From Diphasiastrum complanatum (lineage: Eukaryota; Streptophyta; Lycopodiopsida; Lycopodiales; Lycopodiaceae), in the NCBI GenBank assembly GCA_029204225.1, contig CM055110.1, forward strand, positions 2,496,659-2,560,658: a stretch of DNA of 64,000 nt, written 5' to 3'. Every line of letters begins with the position of its first letter. Positions within the stretch are counted from its first letter, which is position 1. Of this stretch, positions 13,248 through 22,919 are shown in pieces. The notes beneath the pieces were generated by a model. The model saw nothing but the letters and a program-made list of their open reading frames with translations. It searched no databases and was not told the DNA's origin. The position numbers and the translations under genes are program-made.

Positions 13248-13755
13248 TCTGTGCAGTTCTAGATTCATCAGGATCTAACTTCCTAGCATGGAAGGTGAAG
13301 ACCTCGTTGATACTAAAGGGAGAAGGATTATTCCCCTGGGTTGATGGCACCGAGGAGATGCCTACAACAACAGGCAAGGAGCTACGCAAATGGAGGGAGA
13401 AGAATTACAAGGCAATAGCCTTGTTATCATCATCTCGAGGATAGCCTCACACTTGACCTGGCTACACTCTCTAAAGCAAAGGAGATGTGGGATACACTAC
13501 TCACAAGGTTTCAGACGAAATCATGCAGTTAGATAATGATGCTTGAGGAGCAGCTGACAAACCTGCAGTGGTATGGCAAAGACCTCACTTCTTTTGTAAG
13601 GAAGATGAAGGATCTATTCCTTTCACTACACAATTCTGGAGCAGAAAATGTAGTGTCAGCAGAGAAGCAGCTCACTTATTTGTTGAGAGCCTTACCTAGA
13701 TCCTTCCAGATAGTTGCAGCAACAAAGATGGCCAATGCTCAAACAGTTCCTTGAC
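13248..13755 (+). pseudogene. Copia retrotransposon gag (UBN2-type) fragment
   Basis: Translation across two frames gives the N-terminal gag of Ty1/Copia elements. It begins with a block reading LAWKVKTSLILKGEG, followed by WVDGTEEMP. After a frameshift near 13440 comes the helical region with LATLSKAKEMWDTLL, MMLEEQLTNLQ and LLRALPRSFQ. Stops and the shift show that it is dead. It normally encodes the capsid precursor of the intracellular virus-like particle. The next pol piece follows after about 20 bp, so almost all of pol is deleted. Confidence 0.8.
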
Positions 13756-13778
13756 GAACTGGCCGAAACGAAGAATGA

Positions 13779-13960
13779 ACCTCTGGTTTTGCAGATGGAC
13801 AACACATCTACTATACATCTAACAAAAGACCCTGTGTTTCACTCAAGGACAAAACACATTGCGATCAAGTGCCACTTGATAAAGATCTGATTGGAAAGAA
13901 GATGCTGCATAGACATGGTTGCTGACATTTTCACAAAGGCCTTAGACAAAGGTCTGTTCG
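13779..13960 (+). pseudogene. Copia pol C-terminus (end of RNase H region), internal-deletion remnant
   Basis: In + frames this reads DNTSTIHLTKDPVFHSRTKH, then a degraded ADIFTKAL block. These are the conserved last residues of Copia RT/RNase H. The zinc knuckle, protease, integrase and most RT expected between gag and here are absent. The element was therefore collapsed by a large internal deletion ending at about 13760-13780. Confidence 0.8.
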
Positions 13961-14187
13961 AGAAATAGAGGAGCAGTCTTGGATTGTCAAGCTATCATGC
14001 TTTGAGAAGGAGCTGAAGAAACAAAATGTTTCTATTGGCAAAGCTTTGCTAGCTTTCAATCTTGAATTTTTGACAAAAGACGACACGACACGACTTTTCA
14101 TAATGCTAGCCATCGATTTCCTACAATGAGCGATTTTTGTGTGAGAAGAGAAATGACCGCCTCCTTATTCTAGATGAGCACCTTTCA

Positions 14188-15885
14188 TCACACTAATGTT
14201 GCAGATGGATGTGTTCAAAAGAAATCCGTGAGCTGGATCTTCGCAAGAGACATGAGGATATGGTGGAGATTGTGTGCATGTTTGAGAGATATTTTTCGAC
14301 TTCCATCATGGACTCACAAGTGCATTCATTGGTGCACTTGGTTGAAGAAGTTTCTATTGCTGGTCCAGTGCACACTAGGTATAAGTGCATAAATTATCTT
14401 TTGCATGTGTATGAAAACTAAATCAATTGATACATGAACTCATTAAATAAAAAACTTATTTTTAACCATTTCTGACTTTTTAGGTGGATGTTCTTTATGG
14501 AAAGGTACATGAAAGTCTTAAAAGATTTTGTGCGTCAAAAGGCAAGGCCTGAAGGTAGCATGTCAGAGGGATGGTTAGTACATGAATCTCTCTTTTATGT
14601 TACTGAAATTTTGCACCAACTATGTCCATCTGCTCCACTATTGTGGCATGATGAGGAAGCCGAAGAGGTAACTAGTGAAAAACCTCAAGGGATGGGAAAG
14701 GTCCATAGGTTGGCACCCTTCCAACGAGAAAAAATTTCTACATTCATGCTTTATAATTGTGGAGTTATGGATAAATGGTTAGACCTATATGAAGAAGAAA
14801 AAAAAAAAAAAAAAGAGCCTTGTGTAGAAAGCGCCAACGACAAAATAGAGGTAGACACATGGCCTCAAGTTCACATGATCTTGAGCCATTGCCCAAGCAA
14901 TGCACTATAGAGTGGATGCATGACACACTACAAAAAGCAACAAAAGAGGGACAAAAAATATCAAACGCAGAAAAGAGGATGCGAATGGAAGGTATTATTC
15001 TTTAGATACTTTATTATTAGAACATTCTTGTTTATAACAATATTTATTTAATCATTTTGAAACACCATGTTCATTCACAGTGATTATTTATTAGATTCAT
15101 GTTTGTCATGTGGCAGTGCAAAATGTATAATGCTATATGGGCTTTTGGTTTCCACTTTCGTGTTGAAAGGATTGATAACAAGAGATGCACACACGATTGT
15201 GGTGTAATAGCATCTTTCCAACAAGAAAATCAAAGCAGTGCACGAGATCAGAATCCCATCTCAGGAGATATAGAATACATAGGAACTATACAAAATATTT
15301 ATGATGTGTCATTTGGTGAAGTGGACACTATTTTTTATTTGATGTGAAATGGTTCAAGGTAGTTTGTAGAGGACCAAATGCAACTGTAAAATCGAATCCA
15401 AGTGGATTTTTTGCGATTGATTCATCAAAAACATTGAGCATGAAGTCCTTTGACACATTGGTGTTGCCTCGTCACTGTGAGCAGGTGCACATGCTATGCT
15501 ATAATGTTTTTCATTTTATTGCAAGTGACTTCAGTATTTGAGTTTTCGATATGTTCTAAAATAGTGATTTTTGCAGGTGTTTTTTCAACCAGATCAACTA
15601 AACAAGATAGTTGAACCACGTTCACAACGAGTATTTGAGGGTGTAAATGTTGAGAATGAAATGGAAAACCTTCATTTTAACTATGAGATTGAGCTACCTA
15701 GAGATGTAATAAATCGTCAAACCATACTTGAAGCACCCACTTCCATAGATGTTGAGAATAGAAATTCTAATAGTCAGGATGATGAAATAATTTTTGAAAG
15801 TGAGAGTGATGATGAAAATCATCCAAGAGGAGATGAATTGCAAGATACTGTCGCTGATGAAATTGATTCTTGTAATTCTGAATAG
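14188..15885 (+). pseudogene. CACTA (En/Spm) TNP2-type transposase C-terminal part (DUF4218 + DUF4216)
   Basis: The DUF4218 region spans 14188-14378 and 14484-14800. It has the hallmarks SLVHLVEEV, an HTR|W junction at an intact GT-AG intron (14379-14483), FMERYMKVLK and RPEGSMSEGW. The DUF4216 region (about 15150-15590) has YIGTIQNIYDVSFGEVD, KWFKVVCRG and the LVLPRHCEQVFFQPDQL block across another intron. An acidic tail ends at a stop at 15883-15885. In autonomous CACTA elements these domains follow the TNP2 catalytic domain, which is absent upstream. Retained introns indicate DNA-level copying. An A-run of about 19 near 14797-14816 lies in the coding part. I did not find CACTA terminal inverted repeats. 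It is likely a truncated, immobile copy. Confidence 0.85.
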
Positions 15886-16147
15886 AAATTGATTATTGCA
15901 ATTCTGAATGAGATTGATTCTTGCAATGCTTTCAAATGATTGTTATTTAGCCAAAATAGAGTCTCATTTATGGTCAAGTAAGTGAAAAGAATAGACATAG
16001 TTTGACTTCAATCTCATTTTTTTGGAGATAATGTCGGTGAAGATAGATGTACGGCTTCATGTTAAAAGAAAATTCTCATTTTTTAACAAATGTTGCAAAG
16101 GCAGTAAATCACTAAAAGCATGTGAGTTAATGAAATCACCACCACAA
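15886..16147. other. Short AT-rich spacer
   Basis: No coding signal; it separates the CACTA fragment from the next Copia piece. The first 60 bp contain a local duplication of a TTCTGAAT..GATTGATT phrase. Confidence 0.5.
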
Positions 16148-16283
16148 ACTATGACAAAATCAAGTGTTTCATCATAGTCAATCCCCTTCAATTGAGCATA
16201 TCCCTTGGCGACTAGTCTTGTTTTATAATTGTTCACACTACCATCTTGATTAAGCTTGATCTTAAAGACCCATTTGCAAACAG
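16148..16283 (-). pseudogene. Copia reverse transcriptase fragment
   Basis: The minus strand reads [19 protein letters not shown], then [10 protein letters not shown] and GIDYDETL. This is the start of the RVT_2 domain of Copia polymerases. Flanking frames are closed, so only a shred remains. A minus-strand primer-binding-like site lies only 240 bp to the right (16521-16533), so gag, protease and integrase have been lost. Confidence 0.85.
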
Positions 16284-16520
16284 TAACATTTTGTATCTTT
16301 GATGGAGGATCAATAATTTACAAGTATCTCAAACAATGCATCATATACTCACCTCACTTTTCATTACATTAAGTCACTCTTTTGTTGCTACAGTTTCATT
16401 CACGCTTGAAGGATCATCATCAAACTTAAGGTAGTAATAAGGGCAATAAAAATTAAACAATCATCAACTTGTAATTGCTTCTCTCTTCCTTGTATTTGAG
16501 CCTTGATGGTTGCATTTGGG

Positions 16521-16533
16521 CTCTAATACCATG
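16521..16533 (-). other. Copia primer binding site (initiator tRNA-Met type), minus strand
   Basis: The minus strand reads GGTATTAGAGC after CAT, one mismatch from the plant Copia primer site TGGTATCAGAGC. The following + sequence starts TGTTA, the expected LTR edge. The other LTR boundary is unclear; a GAACA near 17043 is one possibility. Confidence 0.55.
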
Positions 16534-17056
16534 TTAAAATCAAAGGTTATGAATCTCATTTGGATACTAAAACCTTGAAAAAGCATCAAAGGTTTTACTT
16601 ATATCTAATAGATAGAAAACTAGCACACAATTCAACCTATTTTGCATCTAATTGGCAAGAGCTTTTGAACACCGCAATAAAACTAGAAATAATTGATCTT
16701 CACATCCTGTCACACACGTGGAAAGTATAATACTTTGTTCAGATTCAGATCTATTCATTAGACACAAAAAATATCACATTCATCATTCATCAATTCCTCA
16801 TTAAAGAGCAAACTTGCCAAAATCACCCTCTCTTGATAATCTCTCGAAATATGTACAAAATGAGCTCTCAATCCATATCAAATGATCTCGGATATGAGAT
16901 TAGGTAGAGTGCCATTAGGGTAGACCCTAAACCCCTGGCTATCAAAGCCTTAGATCATGCATAATTACCCTCTTGGTAGCTCGAGTCAACTGTCTTATAA
17001 AAGTAGGTGGCCGCCCTCATCAAAAATCCCAATCATCTAGGAACACCATGATATAA

Positions 17057-17199
17057 TTCACTTTAGAAAAATATTTATTTAACTAATTCCATTTCATTAT
17101 GAACATGCACTTTAGAAAAATATATATATAGCCTAATCATAATTTAATTCACTTTAGAAATATATTTATTTAACTAATTTCATGTCATTATCAACATGC
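17057..17199 (+). repeat. Direct repeat of about 55 bp, two copies
   Basis: Copies at about 17057-17111 and 17145-17199 share AATTCACTTTAGAAA, TTTATTTAACTAATT and the end AACATGCA. A third partial ACTTTAGAAAAATAT lies between them. Confidence 0.8.
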
Positions 17200-17226
17200 A
17201 AAAAACAAAAAAAACAAAAAAAAAAT

Positions 17227-17560
17227 GCATGGATAATTCACGCAGAAGATATCCACGTGTGGATATATTTAGCTTCCGGTCTGGTCCGGTGAACAAACTG
17301 AAATTTGCGTGGATAATCCACGCCAAAACTACTTTCTGGCGCCGCCAACCTTCCCTCCCAAACAGTTTCTGGAATTTTCAAAATGGATAATCCATGCGCA
17401 TAAATTTTTTGGCGCCGTGTCAAAAAAAAGCCGGTGGACTGGCCGGAGGCGTGTTCAAAAATTTTTTGGCGTGGATAATCCACGCATGGATGTTCCACAC
17501 AAACAAAATTTCGGAAAATCGACTAAGTGTCGGGTCTCGCGTGGATACTCTGCGTGGATA
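17227..17560. repeat. Cluster of GCGTGGAT-A-ATCCACGC palindromes at roughly 78-bp spacing
   Basis: Near-palindromes of 17 nt occur at 17227, 17307, 17383, 17469 and (degenerate) 17539. Those at 17307 and 17469 have perfect 8-bp arms around one base. A further palindrome with 8-bp arms ATATCCAC/GTGGATAT is at 17249-17266. TTTTGGCGCCG or TTTTTTGGCGTGG recurs between them. The block is GC- and CpG-richer than its surroundings. No protein is encoded. Confidence 0.8.
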
Positions 17561-17599
17561 AACATAGAGTTTTCTAGTTGTGTAAATTTTTTTATATTT

Positions 17600-18540
17600 T
17601 CAGTATTAGAAACTGATAAGGGAACAGTTCCCTCTTCTATAATCTCGCCTTCCTCTGTTTTGGAAAGGACTTCTATGCCTTTTAAGGCAAGAGACCTCTG
17701 TTATCATATCACCTTCCTCTGTATTGGGAAGGACTTCTATTCCTTTCTTATCATATATAATAATATCTGCATCCTGAGCAACCTGACAAGTTGTTAAGAC
17801 AGGAGCAGCTTGTTTTTAAGGGCCCTCGATTTCAGGTGCAATGCTTACATCGTTCTATACATAGATTCTGATCAACTCTTGCCAAAATCTATATATCATC
17901 AGTATATGACTCAAGAGTGAACTGAACACATGAATCAGCAAATTATAAACAATGATGGTAAAGAAATATGAATCAGAATGAAAGGAATCACAAATGAACA
18001 GAATATTACCTTTTCAATATCTACATCCACTTGTAAATTATACCACTCAAAAAAGAGCTTTGTATTGTACAAGACAAACCATGCACAACTGAAAGCGTCT
18101 ATTTGCTATACACACTACATATATTGAATGAAAATTAATGATATAATGACAAATTATTTATTTATGCTATGATAATAGATTTAAACCTTAAGAAAATTTC
18201 ATGCATATCAGAGATAAATTGAAAATACCTTGAGAGATTTAATGGTTATCTCTCCAATTGAGGTTGTCGTTGTCGGTATTTTCCGAATGACATCATGAAG
18301 TAGAGAATCAAATTCTCTGTGTGTATTAGCAGGCGAGTTTACTTTTACACATAGAAAATTTGATACTCCCTCCTTATTTATCTTTACAAAAAGAATGTTC
18401 AGGCTCCAATGCCGACTACAACAATCGAAATAAAAATTAAAGCAATCCTTACTTATTAAAGCAATGCCGATTGCAACAATCCAAATTAAAGCAACAAAAA
18501 CAAATGAGCAATTCTTACTTATTCTCATATGGAATCAAAT
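17600..18540. other. Unassigned AT-rich DNA with a short direct repeat
   Basis: Two copies of CCTTCCTCTGT.TTGG.AAGGACTTCTAT occur at about 17650 and 17711. On the minus strand this could be the variable linker of a Copia polyprotein, but motifs are too weak to say so. A minus-strand open frame at 18208-18528 has no recognisable domain. Confidence 0.4.
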
Positions 18541-18904
18541 AAAATTTTGCTAGTATTTTGAGAATGACGAAATCTTTTGGCATGATGGTGACACACTTAC
18601 CATGCACATTCAAAAGACAAGTATCCTCAAAAAATTGGGCCAGAAAGCCTTCTACAGCACCTTGTAAGGCCTACATGGTTGTCACGGCAAAACAAACATC
18701 TAGCCCAAGTGACAAAGTGACATTCCTAATAGATCGGCCGAAAGGAGCTCTAGTAATCAAGAGTTTAGTTGATCTCTAGAATCTTCTAATCTCTCTCAGC
18801 CAGACCTGCTTTCTGCCATGTCTACGGCCAGTGCCAGGGGGAACACGGGCATGGGATGGCTGTACAATGGTTACGACACGAGCAATGGATTTGGTCCTAG
18901 CCAT
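18541..18904 (-). pseudogene. Decayed intronless histone H3-like (CENH3-like) coding sequence
   Basis: One minus-strand frame from ATG at 18904 begins MARTK, runs to VWLREIRRF, then has a stop (18776-18778). It continues STKLLITRAPF, and after 35 codon positions a second stop (18671-18673) precedes ALQGAVEGFL. It then reads QFFEDT and CVTIMPKDF. From LREIRRF to the end it aligns without gaps to the H3 histone fold; canonical H3 also has 35 residues between F(Q) and ALQ. The tail is about 13 residues shorter than in canonical H3, and RAPF replaces H3's RKLPF, as in many plant CENH3 proteins. A functional CENH3 would mark the centromere. Loop 1 is of canonical length, unlike most CENH3, so CENH3 versus another H3 variant is unresolved. 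Two nonsense codons and no introns make a retrocopy or relic likely. Confidence 0.78.
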
Positions 18905-18919
18905 CATTCTAAAAATTAA

Positions 18920-19250
18920 AAAAAAAATTGAACCCAAGCGCATGGAATGAAAACAAAAAAAATTGTGATCAAAAGGTGCTTGAGATCGATACCATAATTG
19001 AATATCGGATTTGAGTGCAAGATAGATAGAGAATATGTGAAGGAAAGACATCGGCGCTCGAAAGCGATATTGGAATCATAGTGGTATCGGTCTCGAGTGC
19101 ACGGTGAGAAGGCGGAGTATTTTGCGATGAGAGAGCACGCTTGAGAGCGATATTAGGAGCGAAAACCAAAAATTTTGCAAAAAAATGAAAATTTTGAGGG
19201 TGTATATATAGGAAATATTTGCACGGGTGAAAAAATGGTTGATGACACAT
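18920..19250 (-). repeat. Left arm of a long imperfect inverted repeat: promoter and leader of the H3-like relic
   Basis: Read on the minus strand this DNA aligns, with many mismatches and small gaps, to 19415-19737 read on the plus strand. Shared landmarks in order are a CGACA-type core, CACCCGTGCAAAT, a TATA box, a TTTTCAT..GCAAAATTTT block, ATATCG.TCTCAAGCG, CCGATAC, CAATATCGC.TTCGAGCGC, a CT-rich stretch and GCACTC.AATCC. The arm ends just before the ATG of the H3-like frame. Confidence 0.75.
19203..19210 (-). promoter_or_regulatory. TATA box upstream of the H3-like relic
   Basis: TATATATA on the minus strand, about 300 bp before the H3-like ATG and at the equivalent place to the TATAAATA of the mirrored copy. 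Confidence 0.5.
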
Positions 19251-19414
19251 GTCGGCATCTAACTGGTCCACGCATATTTTTCGTCCCGACAATTATGACT
19301 CATTCATGAGGCCACGTGGGCCTAGACATGTGTCATTTTGCACATGATAGATGTCAGATCAATCAAAGTCTATATGATGGAATATTCTTGACAAATCATG
19401 CATCGACACATGTC

Positions 19415-19737
19415 GCTTTGGAACTCCTCCACACGTGCAAATTTTTTTTATAAATAGGCCATTTTCGGCGCAGATTTTCATGCAAATTTTCGATTTCTTA
19501 TCTGGATATCGATTTCAAGCGCGCCCTTTCCATTGTTTACGTTCCGTTGACTTACTTGTGCTAGAACCGATACTGCCTGGTCCAGTATCGCATTCAAGCG
19601 CACCTTACATCTCTTCTTTTTTTTTATCTTTGTACACGCACTCGGATCCAATACTCTATTTTCTTATATCTCTTTTGAGTGCACACTTCAGCGTCGTACT
19701 TCGTCTTGAATATCCATTTGCATGGAATTGGATTTCA
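19415..19737 (+). repeat. Right arm of the inverted repeat: second promoter/leader copy, coding part missing
   Basis: This is the mirror copy of 18920-19250 on the plus strand. It runs to about 19737, where Copia pol on the opposite strand begins. At a spacing of about 300 bp from its TATA box, a start codon would fall near 19755, so the coding part of this copy was replaced or lost. Confidence 0.72.
19449..19456 (+). promoter_or_regulatory. TATA box of the mirrored promoter copy
   Basis: TATAAATA followed by GG, a good plant TATA box on the plus strand, in register with the TATA of the left arm. Confidence 0.5.
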
Positions 19738-20311
19738 GTCCTTTGGTAGCTCAATGAGTGTCCACTTTTGATTCTCCAACAAAGAATCAAATTTGGTGTC
19801 CATCGTTGCTTTCCATTAGTCAGCATCAAGAGTAGACATCACCTTAGAAACGGTGGTCGGTTTCTGCACAAAGTAGTAGGACGGATCATCCATAAATCTG
19901 GATAGAGGCTATCTGGAACTGTTCGACCTTCTGGGTTGAACTTCGGTCCTCTGATGTGGGTTGACTCGTTGAGGTTCTGACTCATTGTCTGAGTCAGCAT
20001 CGAGATTCTGTAGTTGAATCCCTGGATCGGAATTGACTGCTTGCTCGATCCCAGAGTTAGAATTATTAGTCGCCTTTCTCTTTGTGGTCGATGAACTGGT
20101 CTTCCACAAAAATGACATCTCTACTAGTGAATGCCTTTTCGGTATTCAAATTGTAGAGCTTGTATGCCTTGTGGTCTGGGGAATAGCCAATGAAAATTGT
20201 TTTTCTGCACTTATCATCTAGCTTTCCTCTTAGATCCTCAAGGATCTGAACGAAAGCGATGCATCCAAACACTTGAATATGTTTGCCTTGAGGTTCTTGT
20301 CTGGCCTGCAT
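19738..20311 (-). pseudogene. Copia pol fragment: integrase end, linker and start of RT
   Basis: On the minus strand 20311 to 20066 gives the integrase C-terminal block with VFGCIAFVQI, FIGYSPDHKAYKLYN and SRDVIFVEDQF. An acidic linker follows. Near 19850-19738 comes WKATMDTKFDSLLENQKWTL, the residues that open the Copia RT domain. There is an in-frame stop before WKAT and the reading ends at ELPKG, where the mirrored promoter copy begins. Catalytic RT and RNase H are missing. With the gag piece at 20340-20603 and the primer site at 21869, this is one truncated, internally deleted minus-strand element. Confidence 0.85.
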
Positions 20312-20339
20312 TTCGCGCCTAAGAGCGATATTGGGAATT

Positions 20340-20615
20340 TTACATCTGTATTTTTTGCTCTAAATGTCTAATTTCAATTCTAGTTAGCTTTCCTTTTTTT
20401 TCATGAATTTGGTTCCTCATCTTTTTGTCGAACACTTTGATATCCGCTTCATTTGGCGGCCTTCTCTCATCACCTGTGATGAACTCCCCCACCTCTTTCT
20501 CCATCAGTATGTTTTTCATTTTGAATTTCCACATAACATAGTTGGAAATCCCGTCCAATTTGCTACTTTCACTCAAAATGGACTCTCCCATGTTTGTCAT
20601 CACAAAAATGCTTGA
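20340..20615 (-). pseudogene. Copia gag fragment (DUF4219/UBN2 type)
   Basis: The minus strand encodes 87 residues starting MMTNMGESILS. It contains LDGISNYVMWKFKMKNILME, the conserved W-x-x-K-M/L gag start of Copia elements. It stops after about 87 residues, and the next 30 bp lead straight into integrase, so the rest of gag, the zinc knuckle, protease and the integrase core are deleted. Confidence 0.75.
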
Positions 20616-20639
20616 AACTTCTGTCGTAGGCTAAAAGCA

Positions 20640-21868
20640 GTATGAGAGGCCAATTGTGATGTCAGAATTTAAAAATAATGACCTGCACTTTTTCCCTTAC
20701 CAAGCCACTCGCCGCTTTTCCACCAATTTGAAAGCCAAATGGGCGCCACCTTCTGAAATGCACTCAGTCGTCAACTCCCAACTACGCGTCCAATGGAATG
20801 GTAAAATCACTTTTGGTGCACTCCGAACACTTTCTCCATTGAAATCACTCTATTTTGATGTACCGTACTTGCAGGTACAGTCTGGGTGCCCTTCGTTTGG
20901 AGGTTATAGCCTTTAGTTTGGGTCAAAACGGACAAAGGACCCAAAAATAGGGACTTTTCTAGTTTTGAATTGTTTCTTCAAAGTGAAGAAACTTCACCTT
21001 TCGTGAACTTGGGACCCAACTCAACTTTCACTTTGAAAATTTTTAATGAAGTTGCAATGTGAATTGCACTTCAGGGCCCAATTTAACCTTCATCCAATTC
21101 TTTCAATCCAGCGGCCATTCTTGTACACAATCCCCATCGTGGATACACGATCTCCTCAATCCGACGGTTCTGAGCACTTTTGTGCACTGATGGAAGCTCT
21201 TCCAAACGTTGTCCACTTCAAAATGCTACTAGTCTGGCCTGACTAGCCGCGTGCGACAGCTCTCTTCCTCCATGTCTATGACAAGCTGATTTTTCTTTGA
21301 TCAATCTCGTTTTCAGATCAATTTGAGCATGATCTGAGGCCTGGAGCAAGGTCGCCCTACTGATTTCAAGTCCATAGAGTGTTCAATCATGAAAGTCCAT
21401 GGAGAAACGGTGATTTTAGCTCAACTTGACAAAGTGGCTTTTTTTTTTCACCTTTTACCGCAAATTTGCTAGGTTAACTGTCTGCAGACAAATCTCTAAC
21501 ATAAACCTCAGAATCTGTCCATGGCTGGTTGACAATATAATTAGCTTCCTTCCTGTCCATACGACATCCAAAACGGTGCACAAACAGCGAAGAAATCACC
21601 AATTATGTGTAGAAAACCATAATCCCAAACCCGGTTTCAATTTTCAGCTGGCTTCAAAATTGTCAATTTTTCACCAAATGTTTTCGTCTGATGCTATGCT
21701 CAGGCTAATAATCCCTCTGCTGAGCTTGGCAAGCCTCTATAAACTAGAAACCGTGCACCAGTGCTTCTCTTTCCATCTTCAACCCACCGTAAGTCCCAAA
21801 CTCTCAGAAGACAGTTCTCCCGAAGCTCACTATAACGGCGACACTGTACTGTGTACACTCCCTGTACA
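20640..21868 (-). other. Presumed leader of the minus-strand Copia element
   Basis: About 1.2 kb lies between gag (ending at 20603) and the primer site (21869-21881). No conserved protein is seen. A short open frame (21426-21875, +) has no recognisable domain and is probably fortuitous. Confidence 0.4.
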
Positions 21869-21881
21869 GCTCTGATACCAA
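21869..21881 (-). other. Copia primer binding site, minus strand
   Basis: The minus strand reads TTGGTATCAGAGC, an exact match to the plant Copia tRNA-Met primer site. The 5' LTR would lie to the right; its borders are eroded and I could not place them. Confidence 0.75.
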
Positions 21882-22334
21882 CTTAGAATTTGCTTTGAAT
21901 ATGAACACAAATCATGCTACACAGTAACACAAACAGAAAACACTCTCCACAGCAAGCTCACATAGCAACTATATTTTTCAAAATAAAATTACACTGTACA
22001 TATAGTTGTTCACTTAGGCAACCCATGCATGACCCAGGTTGTCGTTGGCAAGACACGTGTCCCGTCGACTTGCCTCGTTGCGAGGCCAACTGATCCTTAT
22101 CAATTGATAGGACCCACAATACAGTAGCACAATGATTCTACTTTAATTCTAACTCACATGACATCTGTCATTTCCATTATTAAGGACGTGCATGGCTCAG
22201 TGTTTCAAAATACGATTTGACAGATCAGTCTTAATGATGGTAGGACCGTTTATAAAATAGAAATAATGAAAAGAAAATAGATCCGTTTATATATTTAAAG
22301 TGTAACACGTGGGAATAAGTTTAACGTATCCATC

Positions 22335-22890
22335 ATCTTTAATAGATGGATACAAAAAGTCTATAGAAAGATCTTCAAAAGATTCTTGAAAAGATTCTAG
22401 AAAGATTCTTAAAAACATGCTAGTAAAGATTCTAGAAAGATTCTCAAAAATTTATGGAAAGATTTTCAAAAAGATGTCAAAATAGTCTTGACAAATTCTC
22501 GAAAAGAATCTCGAAAAGATTCTAGAAAAGATGATAGAAAAAACTTGCGAAACATTCTCAAAACGTTTTTAGCAAAGGTGGTAGAAAATTTCTCGAAACA
22601 TTTTCGAAAATGGAAATACAGTAGAAAATTTCTTGAAAAAATTGGAGATAAATATTAGACAAATACTCAAACGTTGAGAAGGCAGCTAGAAAAAGTTCTC
22701 GAAAAATTGGAGAAAGATGCTAGAAAATTTTGCGAAAACTGGGAGGAAGATACTAGAAAAAATTAACGAAAAGATGGAGAAAAATGCTAGAAAGTGGTAG
22801 AAAACATCATGATCAATTCTAGAAAAGATAGGAGAAAAGTCACGAAAAATTCTAGAAAGAACCTAGAAAAGAATGAGAAGAAAAAAAAAT
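22335..22890. repeat. Degenerate A-rich array of GAA/TTC modules (heat-shock-element-like)
   Basis: About 550 bp is dominated by AGAAAAGATTCTAGAAAG-type words. TTCTAGAA or TTCTCGAA, inverted NTTCN/NGAAN pairs, recur at least eight times. No open frame of note is present. It lies left of the integrase end of a minus-strand Gypsy element, where its 3' UTR or 3' LTR would be. Confidence 0.75.
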
Positions 22891-22919
22891 TCTGGCCAAA
22901 GATAATATTTCTTGAGTCT

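Noticed and set aside
18208-18528. 106-residue minus-strand frame downstream of the H3-like relic.
   Set aside because: Hydrophobic start but no family signal, and closed frames around it; not supported as a gene.
19909-20340. AGAGCGATATTGGGA near 20315, like words in the H3-like promoter arms, as a third copy of that repeat.
   Set aside because: Only about 15 bp match; too short to support a third copy.
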